Shown one piece after another: positions 1 through 7,531 of a stretch of 11,942 nucleotides of DNA. Location of the stretch: the NCBI GenBank assembly GCA_036337765.1, contig JAYZDP010000122.1, forward strand, positions 1-11,942, in the 5' to 3' direction. The DNA is from JAYZDP01 sp036337765. Its GTDB lineage: Bacteria; Acidobacteriota; Thermoanaerobaculia; Multivoradales; Multivoraceae. Both the position numbers and the translations under genes were made by a program. The notes beneath the pieces were generated by a model that was not told the DNA's origin, did no database searches, and saw nothing but the letters and a program-made list of their open reading frames with translations. Within the stretch, counting starts at the first letter, position 1. Each line of letters starts with the position of its first letter.

Positions 1-169
1 AGAGATCGTCGTCGGCGCGGCCCGCGAGATCGTCGGCCGCCGAGCCCGTCAGCAGCACCGCCGCCAGGCTCTTGGTGATCGCCGCGTCGGGGGGGGCGAG
101 GCGCTCCTCGATACGGCTGGACAGCCGGTCCGGGAGCGTTGTGGAGGGTGCGGAGATCGTGTTTGTCAT
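1..169 (-). CDS. NAD-dependent glutamate dehydrogenase-like protein, N-terminal fragment (cut by window edge)
   Basis: Minus-strand reading from the ATG at 169 stays open to base 1 and gives about 56 residues. Residues about 33-56 contain a run of small and hydrophobic residues followed by AADDLAGRADDDL. This resembles the start of the very large (about 1,500-1,600 residue) bacterial NAD-dependent glutamate dehydrogenases, which open with a helical region ending in a 'V-x-x-E-D-L-A-x-R-x-x-E-D-L' pattern. Those enzymes oxidatively deaminate glutamate to 2-oxoglutarate in the cytoplasm. The catalytic domain lies outside the window, so the call rests on a short motif only. No strong Shine-Dalgarno sequence precedes the ATG. 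The gene lies 49 bases downstream of the methyltransferase on the same strand and may be co-transcribed with it. It could instead be another protein with a similar helical N-terminus. Confidence 0.5.
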   Translation of the reverse strand, partial: MTNTISAPSTTLPDRLSSRIEERLAPPDAAITKSLAAVLLTGSAADDLAGRADDDL

Positions 170-218
170 GCTCGGCGCGGCCACACCGACGATGTGGCCA
201 CGAGTGGGAGCCGGCGGC

Positions 219-917
219 CTATGGCGCGCCGACTACTACGTATTGATACGGCAGGGTCTCTTCGAGGATCTCGACGCTGAGCCCGCCGGCCTCGAGCTCG
301 CTCTTGACCACCTCGGGCGCCAGACGGTGTTTCTTCGGTGGACCGTGGGGGCTCTGAGCATCGTAGTCGACGACCGCCACCGAGCCGCCGGTGGCGAGGG
401 CTGCGCGCAGTACACCCGCGTAGCGATCGCGATCGTCGATGTGGTGCCACACGTTGACGATCAGGATGCGGTCGACGCTGCCGTCCTCGAGGCCCGGATC
501 GTCGGGTGCGATCTTGCGCGCTTCGACGGAGGCTAGCTGCTCGCTCGTGATGCGCTCGCGCATGAAATCGACCATCTTGGCCTCGACGTCGAGCGCCAAG
601 ACGTGACCGTCAGGACGGACGGCGTCGGCGAGATGGGAGAGGAAGAAACCGGTCCCCGCGCCGACGTCGGCAACCGTCATCCCGGCCTCGACCCCCAGTG
701 CCGCGAGCAGCTCCGCGGGCTTCTGCCAGGCCGCGCGATCGGGGTCGTCGAACATCTTCGAATAGCGCTCGACGTCGGAGAAGTCGTGGTGCATTCCGCG
801 GCTCCCGTGAGGTTGGTTGGCGCCGGTGTCGTGCTGGTGCTGGGAGATCGATGGCAGCGCGACGAGAGTGAGCCCGAGAATCAGGGCGAGGCGTGTTGGC
901 GTTGGCGGTGGTCGCAT
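219..917 (-). CDS. Exported class I SAM-dependent methyltransferase-like protein
   Basis: A 232-residue protein. Residues 9-23 form a hydrophobic signal-peptide core (LALILGLTLVALPS). A His-rich linker (HQHD, HGSRGMHHD) follows at about 27-45. The Rossmann-like methyltransferase fold then shows motif I, VADVGAGTGFF, at 82-92, the acidic ribose-binding D110 and the NVWHHI motif at 155-160. The C-terminal part (PKKHRLAPEVV...LEAGGL) matches what is usual for UbiE-like exported methyltransferases. The family normally transfers a methyl group from SAM, but the substrate cannot be told. I chose the ATG at 917 because AGGAG (minus 928-924) lies 6 bases upstream. An earlier in-frame ATG at 950 overlaps the sialidase stop as TGATG and would add 11 residues, so coupled initiation there is possible. 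The stop is TAG. The odd point is the signal peptide, since SAM is a cytoplasmic cofactor. Confidence 0.85.
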   Translation of the reverse strand: MRPPPTPTRLALILGLTLVALPSISQHQHDTGANQPHGSRGMHHDFSDVERYSKMFDDPDRAAWQKPAELLAALGVEAGMTVADVGAGTGFFLSHLADAVRPDGHVLALDVEAKMVDFMRERITSEQLASVEARKIAPDDPGLEDGSVDRILIVNVWHHIDDRDRYAGVLRAALATGGSVAVVDYDAQSPHGPPKKHRLAPEVVKSELEAGGLSVEILEETLPYQYVVVGAP

Positions 918-923
918 CAACGT

Positions 924-928
924 CTCCT
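924..928 (-). promoter_or_regulatory. Shine-Dalgarno AGGAG deciding the methyltransferase start
   Basis: AGGAG on the minus strand lies 6 bases before the ATG at 917. It favours that start over the in-frame ATG at 950, which overlaps the upstream stop codon and has no comparable site. Confidence 0.6.
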
Positions 929-949
929 GATTCAGTATACGCACGAGCA

Positions 950-2023
950 TCAGCGTGGCCAGTGGCCGTTGTCGAGCTCGCGAGGGATCAACGCATCCGG
1001 GTCGACGACGACGTGTTTGATCTGCCGGCGCCGGTAGGTGTACGTCAGATGGAGGAGCCCGTCGGTGGCGCGGATCATGGCGGGATAGGAGTACTCGCCG
1101 GGCTGGCGCTCGAGGAGCAGCGCCGCTCGCCAGTGGCGGCCGTCGGTCGAGACGGCCAGGTTCAGCTCCGAGCGCGTGCCGTCCCTAGGTCGCTCGCCTT
1201 CGAGCCGGGAGGTGTGGTTGTAGACCAGGAGGAACCTGCCGTCGGGGAGGCTCAGGGTGTCGATGCCTGCCGACGGATTGGGCAAATCGGTGAGTGTCGG
1301 CTCGCTCCAGGTGCGGCCGTCGTCGTCGGACCAGGTTTCGCCGATCCGATTGGCCTGCCGCGTGCGAAACAGCGCCTGGAGACGCCCTGCGGGATGGCGC
1401 AGGAAAGTGGGTTGGATCCCGCCGAGGGTCTTGCCGTCGTGAATCGGTCCGCTCGAGGTCCAGCTGCGTCCGAGGTCCGGGCTGCGCTCGAAGTGCAGGC
1501 GCCAGCCGTCGTGCTCGGTGGAGGAACCGGCCAGAAGTACCCCGTCGTCGAGAAGGATCGGCTTGGCGCGAATCGGACCGAGAATGCCGTTCGGCAGCCG
1601 CTCGGGCAGCGACCATGTACGGCCGCCGTCGGTCGAGCGCAGTAGCTGGCCCCACCATTCCGGCGGCGACGGACCGACCTTGTAGAAGAGCAGCAGCGGC
1701 CCGTTCTCTGGCTGGAAGAGCACCGGGTTCCAGGATGGGTAGTCCACGCCGTCAACGACCCCGTCGGCGACCTCGACTGGCGCGGTCCAGGTCTCGCCCT
1801 CGAGATGCGAGACCCAGATGCCGACGTCGTCCGATCCCTCGTCCGTACCGGCGAAAAACGCGGTGACGATCCCGGACTCGGTCTCGACGATCGTCGATGC
1901 GTGGCAGCCGCGAAATGGTGCCGTCTCGAACACCTGGCGTTCGCCGATGATGCCGATGCGCTCGGATGCCGACGCCGTGGTACAGAATGCAACCGCGAGG
2001 GCGACGACTATCGGAGCCTTCAT
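950..2023 (-). CDS. Exported sialidase-like BNR-repeat protein (exo-alpha-sialidase family)
   Basis: A 357-residue protein with a clear signal peptide (MKAPIVVALAVAFCTTASASE, probable cleavage after about residue 20). The rest looks like the six-bladed BNR_2 (sialidase, GH33-like) propeller. Asp-box repeats of the S-x-D-x-G-x-T-W type occur at 130-137 (STDGGRTW), 181-188 (SPDLGRSW), 232-239 (SDDDGRTW) and, degenerate, at 292-298 (STDGRHW). Other family-like stretches are YPSWNPVLF (95-103), GPIRAKP (149-155) and SYPAMI (312-317). Many members of this group are annotated as neuraminidases, but their substrates are untested and some may act on other glycans. The open frame runs upstream to 2287, but that part lies antisense to the neighbouring oxidase and lacks sense as protein. 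The ATG at 2023 puts the signal peptide at the N-terminus, although its Shine-Dalgarno is weak. It is the first gene of a leftward cluster with the methyltransferase. Confidence 0.87.
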   Translation of the reverse strand: MKAPIVVALAVAFCTTASASERIGIIGERQVFETAPFRGCHASTIVETESGIVTAFFAGTDEGSDDVGIWVSHLEGETWTAPVEVADGVVDGVDYPSWNPVLFQPENGPLLLFYKVGPSPPEWWGQLLRSTDGGRTWSLPERLPNGILGPIRAKPILLDDGVLLAGSSTEHDGWRLHFERSPDLGRSWTSSGPIHDGKTLGGIQPTFLRHPAGRLQALFRTRQANRIGETWSDDDGRTWSEPTLTDLPNPSAGIDTLSLPDGRFLLVYNHTSRLEGERPRDGTRSELNLAVSTDGRHWRAALLLERQPGEYSYPAMIRATDGLLHLTYTYRRRQIKHVVVDPDALIPRELDNGHWPR

Positions 2024-2075
2024 AGCAGACCGGATGTTACTGGACGGCCCGGAGGACATCGGGCGGGAGACGACG

Positions 2076-3749
2076 ATGGGTGAGGCGTTGCCGAAGCGTA
2101 AGTACTGGGGTTGGGGGTTCGTCGGGCAGGGGCTCGATGAGGCCGAGATCGAGACACTGCGCAGGCGCACCGCCGAGGCGTACGGCATCGACGAGCTCAC
2201 CGGCCCCGCCATTCCAGAGGTCGACGAGATCCAGCTGCGGGCGCCGCGCATCAGCGCACCGGCGAGCCTGGTCGAGCTGTGCACCACCGAGCCTTGGGAC
2301 CGACTGGTTCACAGCTACGGCCGGTCGTTCCCTGACCAGGTGCGGGTCTATCGCCGGGAGTTCCCCAACCCACCCGACGTCGTGGCGTACCCGAAGAGCG
2401 AGGAGCAGGTCGGCCAGTTCCTCGATTGGGCCGACACGGCGGGCGCTGCCGCCATCCCCTTCGGCGGTGGGTCGAGCGTTTGCGGCGGGGTCGAGCCCGC
2501 GGTCGGCGACGACTATCCAGCCACGGTGTCGATCGATCTCGCGCGCCTGGACCGGGTCCTGGAGATTGATCGGACCAGCCGCGCCGCGCGCATCCAGGCC
2601 GGTGTGCGGGGCCCGGACCTCGAGGCGCAGCTCAAGCCCCATGGCTACACCCTGCGTCACTTCCCGCAGAGCTTCGAGCACTCGACGCTCGGCGGCTGGA
2701 TCGCGACCCGTTCAGGCGGCCACTTCGCGACGCTGTACACCCACATCGACGACTTCGTCGAGTCCACGCGCACGGTGACACCGGCCGGCATCATGGAGAG
2801 CCGCCGCCTGCCGGGATCGGGTGCCGGCCCGAGTCCGGACCGGATGATGATCGGCTCCGAGGGCACCCTCGGCATCATCACCGAGGCCTGGATGCGCGTT
2901 CAAGATCGGCCCGTTCACCGCGCATCGCAGGCGGTGCACTTCGCGTCGATGGGCCAGGGGGCAGCGGCGGTGAGGGCGCTGGCTCAAGCCGGGCTCTATC
3001 CGGCGAACTGCCGCCTCATCGACGCCAACGAGGCCGTCGGTGCCGGAGCCGGTGAGGGCGCCGAGGCGCTGATGGTGCTCGGCTTCGAGTCCGGAGACCA
3101 CCCGGTCGACGCCTGGATGGCGCGAGCCATGGAGCTGGTTGGCGACCACGGAGGCCGTTGGGACGAGCCGTCGCCCGATGGCGACTCGCACCTCAGCGGC
3201 TCGGTCGGTGCGTGGCGAGAGGCCTTCATCCGCGGGCCGTTTTTCAGGGAGGTAATGGTGCCCTGGGGGGTGATCGGCGACACCTTCGAGACCTCGATCA
3301 CCTGGGACCGCTTCGAGGAGTTCCACGCCGTGATCATGGCCGAGATGCAGGCGGTACTGACCGAGGTGACGGGGCAGCCGGGGCGGCTGACCTGCCGCTT
3401 CACTCACGCCTATCCGGACGGGCCCGCGCCGTACTTCAGCTTCCAGGGGATGGGCTCGTTCGAGGGCGCCTTTGACCAGTTTCGCCAGATCAAAGCCGCC
3501 GCCACCGAGGTGGTGGTGAGAAACGGCGGCACGGTCACCCACCATCACGCGGTCGGGAGAGACCATAGACCCGGCTACGAGAAGCAGATCCCAGGACTCT
3601 TCATCGAGGCTCTGCGTGGGGCCAAGGCGGTGCTCGATCCCAACGGCATCATGAACCCCGGCGTGCTCTTCGATCCGGCGGGCCGGTCCGTGGGCGTCAC
3701 GGGCGCGATGGCAGGGATGCCGGCCTCGCCGCCGAGGCCGCAGCCGTGA
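2076..3749 (+). CDS. FAD-binding oxidase, alkyldihydroxyacetonephosphate synthase-like (AGPS family)
   Basis: A 557-residue cytoplasmic flavoprotein of the VAO/FAD_binding_4 family. The N-terminus has KYWGWGF (9-15), typical of bacterial AGPS-like proteins. The FAD pyrophosphate loop is PFGGGSSVCGGVEP (128-141). Then come QAGVRGPDLEAQL (174-186), FPQSFEHSTLGGWIATRSGGH (196-216) and IGSEGTLGIITEAW (259-272). The C-terminal cap has HAYPDGPAPYFSF (444-456), which carries candidate catalytic tyrosines, the triple histidine THHHAVG (488-494) and LDPNGIMNPG (520-529). The His triad and tyrosine are the features used by AGPS to replace the acyl group of acyl-DHAP with a fatty alcohol, the first ether-bond step in ether-lipid synthesis. 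The open frame extends back to 1818, but the ATG at 2076 has GGGAG upstream and gives the family's usual N-terminus. Only 52 bases separate it from the divergent sialidase gene. It could also be a related D-lactate- or glycolate-type dehydrogenase, but the motifs favour AGPS. Confidence 0.88.
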   Translation: MGEALPKRKYWGWGFVGQGLDEAEIETLRRRTAEAYGIDELTGPAIPEVDEIQLRAPRISAPASLVELCTTEPWDRLVHSYGRSFPDQVRVYRREFPNPPDVVAYPKSEEQVGQFLDWADTAGAAAIPFGGGSSVCGGVEPAVGDDYPATVSIDLARLDRVLEIDRTSRAARIQAGVRGPDLEAQLKPHGYTLRHFPQSFEHSTLGGWIATRSGGHFATLYTHIDDFVESTRTVTPAGIMESRRLPGSGAGPSPDRMMIGSEGTLGIITEAWMRVQDRPVHRASQAVHFASMGQGAAAVRALAQAGLYPANCRLIDANEAVGAGAGEGAEALMVLGFESGDHPVDAWMARAMELVGDHGGRWDEPSPDGDSHLSGSVGAWREAFIRGPFFREVMVPWGVIGDTFETSITWDRFEEFHAVIMAEMQAVLTEVTGQPGRLTCRFTHAYPDGPAPYFSFQGMGSFEGAFDQFRQIKAAATEVVVRNGGTVTHHHAVGRDHRPGYEKQIPGLFIEALRGAKAVLDPNGIMNPGVLFDPAGRSVGVTGAMAGMPASPPRPQP

Positions 3750-3753
3750 GCCG

Positions 3754-5130
3754 ATGAAGTGGCGGCCGCGCATCGGAGCGCTCGTTGTCGCTTGCGGGGT
3801 GCTGGGCCTCGCGGCAGCTATGGCAGCCGCGGAGGGATTCCGCGGCTATCTCGCCGTTTCCGCCGGTCAGATGGTAGCCGAGGAGAACGCCGATCATCTC
3901 TTCGTTCCGGCATCGGTGCAGAAGCTTCTAGTGGCGGCTGCGGCCCTCGATGCTCTCGGCGAGGAGCACGTGTTGCGCACCGTGGTCCGAGCCCGTGGTG
4001 AGGTGTCAAACGGCCAGCTCGAGGGCGATCTGGTGGTGGAGGCCGGTGGTGATCCGACCTGGAGCCGTACGTTTCGACCCGACGATCCGGAGGCGCCTCT
4101 GGCCGAGCTCGCGGCCTCGATTGCCGATCGTGGGGTGGAGCGGGTCACCGGCGACCTGGTGATCGACGTGTCGGCGTTTCCCGGCCGGCGCTTCCACCCG
4201 GACCGGCCGCTCGTGGAGCTGGGCGTCGCATTGGGAGCGCCGACTGCGGCGATAGCGCTGCACGACAACGTTTTCGAGATCGTCATCCGACCCGGTCTTC
4301 GGCCGGGCGAGCCCGCGCACGCCACCAGCGTTGAGCCGATCGCGATCGACAATCGCATGGTGTCGGTGGGCAAGGCACGTCACGGCAAGGGCTCGGTGGA
4401 GTTCTTCCCGAGTTGGGGCCGGGACGAGGTGGTGGTCCGCGGCGAGTATCCGGTGAGCGAAGGGTCGTATCGCGTACGGGTGGCGGTGCCATCGCCTGAG
4501 TCCTGGGTCGGTGGCAAGCTGCTCGATCACCTGCGGGCGGCGGGTGTCGAGATCGCCGGCGAGGTCGTGGTCCAGTACGCGGCCAGCTCAGCCGACGGTC
4601 CCGTGCTGGCGGAGGTCGCGACCCCTCTGGTCGACCTGTTCGAGCCCATTCTCAGCGACAGCACGAACTGGTTGGCCGCAATGCTGTTACAGGCCGTCGC
4701 GCTGGAAGTCACCGGCCAGGGCCGCCTGGACGACGGCATCGAGACCGTCGCGACGTTTCTCACCGACGACGTAGGTGTCGACGATTCGAGCTTCAGTTTG
4801 CGTGACGCCTCGGGCCTGTCTCCGACGAATCTGGTCTCGCCACGCACCGTGGTCGCGGTACTGAGCTACGCCATGTCCTCGAAGTGGGGGCCGACGCTCC
4901 TGGGGAATCTCGCGGCTCCCGGTAGTGGCACCCTGGCGGGCTGGCCGGTGCTGCCGGTCGTCGCCGCCAAGACCGGCACGATTCGCAACAGCCTCGCCCT
5001 CGCGGGCGTCATCGAGCCGGGAACGGCCGACCCGGTGGTTTTCGCGATCTTTCTGAACCACGACACGCGGCCGCTCGCTCGCCGCCGTCGAGAGGTGGCC
5101 GCTCTGGTGCGCTCGTGGGTGGCGCCGTGA
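3754..5130 (+). CDS. dacB: D-alanyl-D-alanine carboxypeptidase/endopeptidase, PBP4 type
   Basis: A 458-residue protein beginning with a basic n-region and hydrophobic core (residues 1-26), consistent with export to the periplasm. All three serine-penicillin-binding motifs of the S13 peptidase family are present: SxxK as S54-V-Q-K57, SxN as S303-T-N305, and KTG as K406-T-G408. The long insertion between SxxK and SxN (about 80-290, including GDLVVEAGGDPTW and VTGDLVIDVSAF) is characteristic of PBP4 (DacB) and absent from the short DacA/C/D enzymes. The family trims the terminal D-Ala of peptidoglycan pentapeptides and can cleave cross-links. Length fits the family (about 450-480). It starts 4 bases after the oxidase stop, so the two are likely co-transcribed. 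No frameshift or missing catalytic residue is visible. Confidence 0.93.
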   Translation: MKWRPRIGALVVACGVLGLAAAMAAAEGFRGYLAVSAGQMVAEENADHLFVPASVQKLLVAAAALDALGEEHVLRTVVRARGEVSNGQLEGDLVVEAGGDPTWSRTFRPDDPEAPLAELAASIADRGVERVTGDLVIDVSAFPGRRFHPDRPLVELGVALGAPTAAIALHDNVFEIVIRPGLRPGEPAHATSVEPIAIDNRMVSVGKARHGKGSVEFFPSWGRDEVVVRGEYPVSEGSYRVRVAVPSPESWVGGKLLDHLRAAGVEIAGEVVVQYAASSADGPVLAEVATPLVDLFEPILSDSTNWLAAMLLQAVALEVTGQGRLDDGIETVATFLTDDVGVDDSSFSLRDASGLSPTNLVSPRTVVAVLSYAMSSKWGPTLLGNLAAPGSGTLAGWPVLPVVAAKTGTIRNSLALAGVIEPGTADPVVFAIFLNHDTRPLARRRREVAALVRSWVAP

Positions 5131-5152
5131 GCGCATCCGAAGGTCGAAGTCC

Positions 5153-6508
5153 GTGCGTATCTCGGTCATGACCCCCTGGCTATGCCTGTCGCTGCTCTTC
5201 CTGGTCCCGGCCGCCGTGCCGGCCGAGGAGGCTCCGCCGGCCGATCGTCTCCTCGACCTGCTCTTCGCTGATGTGGCCGTCGGCGAGGAGGTGCTGTCGT
5301 CGGCACGGGCTGGGTGGCACGACGGCCTGGTGGCGCCGCTGCTCGAGGTGCTGCGTTTCTCGAATACCAGCTGGCTGAACCGGGACGTGCTCGAGGCGCT
5401 CGAAGCCGGTACGGGGCAGCGCCATGGCGGCAACATTGAGCGCTGGTACGAGTGGCTCTGGGGCCTGGAGATCTCTGCGGCGCCGGGCTATGCCGAGTTC
5501 AAGTCGCGCCTCTACGCGAGGATCGATCCGGCCTTCGGTGGCTACTTTTTGCCGGGTCGCGCGGCCGAGATCCGCCTCGACGAGGTGATCTGGGGCGGCG
5601 TGGTGCAGGACGGCATTCCGCCGTTGCGGGAGCCCGAGATGATCGACGTGGCCGAGGCGAGCTACCTCGCCGACGACCACGTGGTCTTCGACCTCGAGGT
5701 GCAGGGAGACGCGCGCGCCTACCCGAAGCGGATCCTCGGGTGGCACGAGATGTTTACCGACACCATCGGCGGCCTGTCGGTGGCAGGCGTGTACTGCACG
5801 CTGTGCGGATCGATGATCCTCTAGGAGACGACCGTCGGAGGCGTGCACTATGACCTCGGCACCAGCGGCTTCCTCTACCGGTCGAACAAGTTGATGTACG
5901 ACCAGGCGACGCAGTCGCTGTGGAACACCCTGTGGGGGCGTCCGGTCATCGGTCCGCTAGTGGGCAGGAACATCGAGCTCGCCAGACGTAGCGTGCTGAC
6001 CACCACCTGGGGCGAGTGGCGCAGGCGCCACCCGGATACCCGAGTGCTGTCGCTCGATACTGGGTACGAGAAGGACTACTCCGAAGGTGCCGCCTACCGC
6101 GAGTACTTCGCGACCGATCGGCTGATGTTCACGGTGCCGAAGACCGATGGGCGCCTCAAGAACAAGGCCGAGGTGCTGGCGCTGTTGTCGCAGGATGGCG
6201 CCGAGGCTCTGGCGATCTCGGCGCGCCACCTGGCCAAGCACCCGCTGCACCACGACCGTATCGGGGCTACCGACCTTGTTGTCGCCACCGATCCTTCGGG
6301 TGCGAACCGGGTCTACGATTCCGATGGAGTCCGTTTCGTCGAATGGGACGGCGATCGTGCGCTCGTCGACGCCCACGGTGAGCCGTGGGTTCTGGCCGAG
6401 GCCGACCTCACAGCAGGAACGGGTAAGAAGCTAGCCCGCTTCCCTGCACATCGAGCGTTCTGGTTCGGCTGGTTCGCCGCTTATCCATCGACGCGACTGG
6501 TTCACTGA
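5153..6508 (+). pseudogene. DUF3179-domain exported protein interrupted by one in-frame amber codon
   Basis: Two open stretches in the same frame (5153-5824 and 5825-6508) read as one DUF3179 protein of about 451 residues, split only by TAG at 5822-5824. The first part has a signal peptide (WLCLSLLFLVPAAVPAEE), a helical segment, then the start of the DUF3179 domain with the Cys pair YCTLCGS (C215, C218). The second part resumes at once with ETTVGGVHYDLGTSGF and continues through LYRSNKLMYD, SLWNTLWGRPVIGPLVG and TWGEWRRRHPDTRVLSLDTG to the usual end, AHRAFWFGWFAAYPSTRLV. Family members typically have Tyr after 'CGS-x-I-L', so TAG probably replaces TAC or TAT. A GTG at 5843 with GGAG just before it could allow reinitiation. 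The start is GTG at 5153; ATG at 5168 is an alternative. It lies 22 bases after dacB. The function of DUF3179 is unknown. It is either a recent pseudogene or a one-base sequence error. Confidence 0.88.
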
Positions 6509-6515
6509 ACCTCGT

Positions 6516-7409
6516 TCACTCCGACGGTGCGCGTGTCGGGGTCTGGAGACCCCAGCCGTCGATCTGGCCCACCAGGTCGGTCGCGCTGCCGTTGGCATTC
6601 AGCGGAGTGACGATGATCTCGCCGCGCTGATACCAGTCCAGGTCGGTCTCGCGCTCCGGGCGTCGTACCTTCTTGAACTGGATGCGCCACATCTGTCTAC
6701 GGGCTTCCGAGCCCGCGTCGTCTCGCTCGACCTTGCGAAACCCCGAGATCGCGTACTCCGAATCCCCCAGCCGCGCCGCGACGATGCCACGCGGGCGGTC
6801 CGCGGCGGAAGCCGGTATGTTGACCGACAGAGCCACCCCTTCTGCGAGGCCCACTTCGAGCCAGTTCTCGATCAGCTGGCGGGTGACGCTGCCGGCGACG
6901 TCGAACACGTGCGCCCTGCGGTCCTGCGCCACCGCGATGGCGGGCACGCCCATCGAGGCGGCTTCGAGAGCCGCGCCGACCACCCCAGTGCTGTAGGCCT
7001 CTGCGCCCAGGGTGACGCCGAAGTTCACCCCGGCGATGACTGCGTCGAACGGTGTCTCCGCGCCTAGCGCGCCGAGCCCGAAGCGGACGGCGTCCACCGG
7101 GGTTCCCTCGATCGCGTAGGCCTCTGTGGCTCCTGCGATCTTCGCCTCACGCAGCCGGAGCATGCCTGAAGGGATGGTCTTCGAGCGCCCGGCCCAGGAG
7201 CGGTCTTTGTCGGGCGCGCACACGACCACGTCAGCGACGATGGCGAGCTCGGTCACCAGGGCCTGTAGACCCGTCGCTCCGATGCCGTCGTCGTTAACGA
7301 CCAGCACCCTGAGCCTGTCTTGCGCGGCCAGTGGCAACGCCACTGCGGCGAGTACTACGGTAGCGGCGCCGGCGAGAGCTTGAGCGCGGCTTCCCAGTTT
7401 GATCTTCAT
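6516..7409 (-). CDS. surE: Exported SurE-family 5'/3'-nucleotidase
   Basis: A 297-residue protein with a signal peptide (basic start, hydrophobic 12-28, AAQ cleavage site near 30). The SurE domain then carries VNDDGI at 38-43 (metal-binding D40 and D41), APDKDRSWAGRS at 65-76 (S71 aligns with the conserved metal-site Ser), GTPVDAVRFGL at 102-112, AGVNFGVTLGAEAYSTGVVGAA at 126-147 (N129 metal ligand) and SVNIP near residue 196. SurE enzymes dephosphorylate nucleoside monophosphates with a divalent metal. Most are cytoplasmic, so this exported form probably acts in the periplasm on extracellular nucleotides. The start at 7409 is supported by AGGAGG directly upstream. TAGAAT on the minus strand (7436-7431), 21 bases before the start, is a possible -10 element, but no good -35 goes with it. 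The gene converges on the DUF3179 gene with 7 bases between stops. Confidence 0.93.
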   Translation of the reverse strand: MKIKLGSRAQALAGAATVVLAAVALPLAAQDRLRVLVVNDDGIGATGLQALVTELAIVADVVVCAPDKDRSWAGRSKTIPSGMLRLREAKIAGATEAYAIEGTPVDAVRFGLGALGAETPFDAVIAGVNFGVTLGAEAYSTGVVGAALEAASMGVPAIAVAQDRRAHVFDVAGSVTRQLIENWLEVGLAEGVALSVNIPASAADRPRGIVAARLGDSEYAISGFRKVERDDAGSEARRQMWRIQFKKVRRPERETDLDWYQRGEIIVTPLNANGSATDLVGQIDGWGLQTPTRAPSE

Positions 7410-7413
7410 GGTC

Positions 7414-7419
7414 CCTCCT
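7414..7419 (-). promoter_or_regulatory. Consensus Shine-Dalgarno AGGAGG of surE
   Basis: Perfect AGGAGG on the minus strand, 4 bases before the ATG at 7409. It is the strongest ribosome binding site in the window and fixes the surE start, including its signal peptide. Confidence 0.8.
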
Positions 7420-7464
7420 GGTGGGGGAGAATTCTAGCCGAACGCCGCTCGTGCCGAGTTTGCT

Positions 7465-7493
7465 TTGACAGGACATCGGAGCGGGGGTAGCTT
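7465..7493 (+). promoter_or_regulatory. Probable sigma-70-type promoter for yfcG
   Basis: A perfect TTGACA (7465-7470) is followed after 17 bases by TAGCTT (7488-7493), which matches TATAAT at three positions. Transcription would begin near 7500, leaving a leader of about 32 bases that ends in GAGGAG (7521-7526) before the ATG at 7532. It lies in the 122-base divergent gap between surE and yfcG. The -35 is convincing and the -10 is weak. Confidence 0.5.
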
Positions 7494-7531
7494 CGCTGTT
7501 CGCGAGCTCGAACCACGCGCGAGGAGCCAAC

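Noticed and set aside
1818..2075. Upstream extension of the AGPS-like frame by 86 codons
   Set aside because: It overlaps the sialidase signal-peptide region on the other strand, and the ATG at 2076 has a Shine-Dalgarno and the family-typical N-terminus.
2712..3773. A 353-codon open frame on the minus strand
   Set aside because: It lies antisense to the AGPS-like gene, whose motifs are strong. The antisense protein shows no recognisable domain.
6499..6511. Perfect inverted repeat GGTTCA-C-TGAACC at the convergent stops, considered as a terminator
   Set aside because: The centre is one base, so a usable hairpin is very short, and no T-run follows on either strand.
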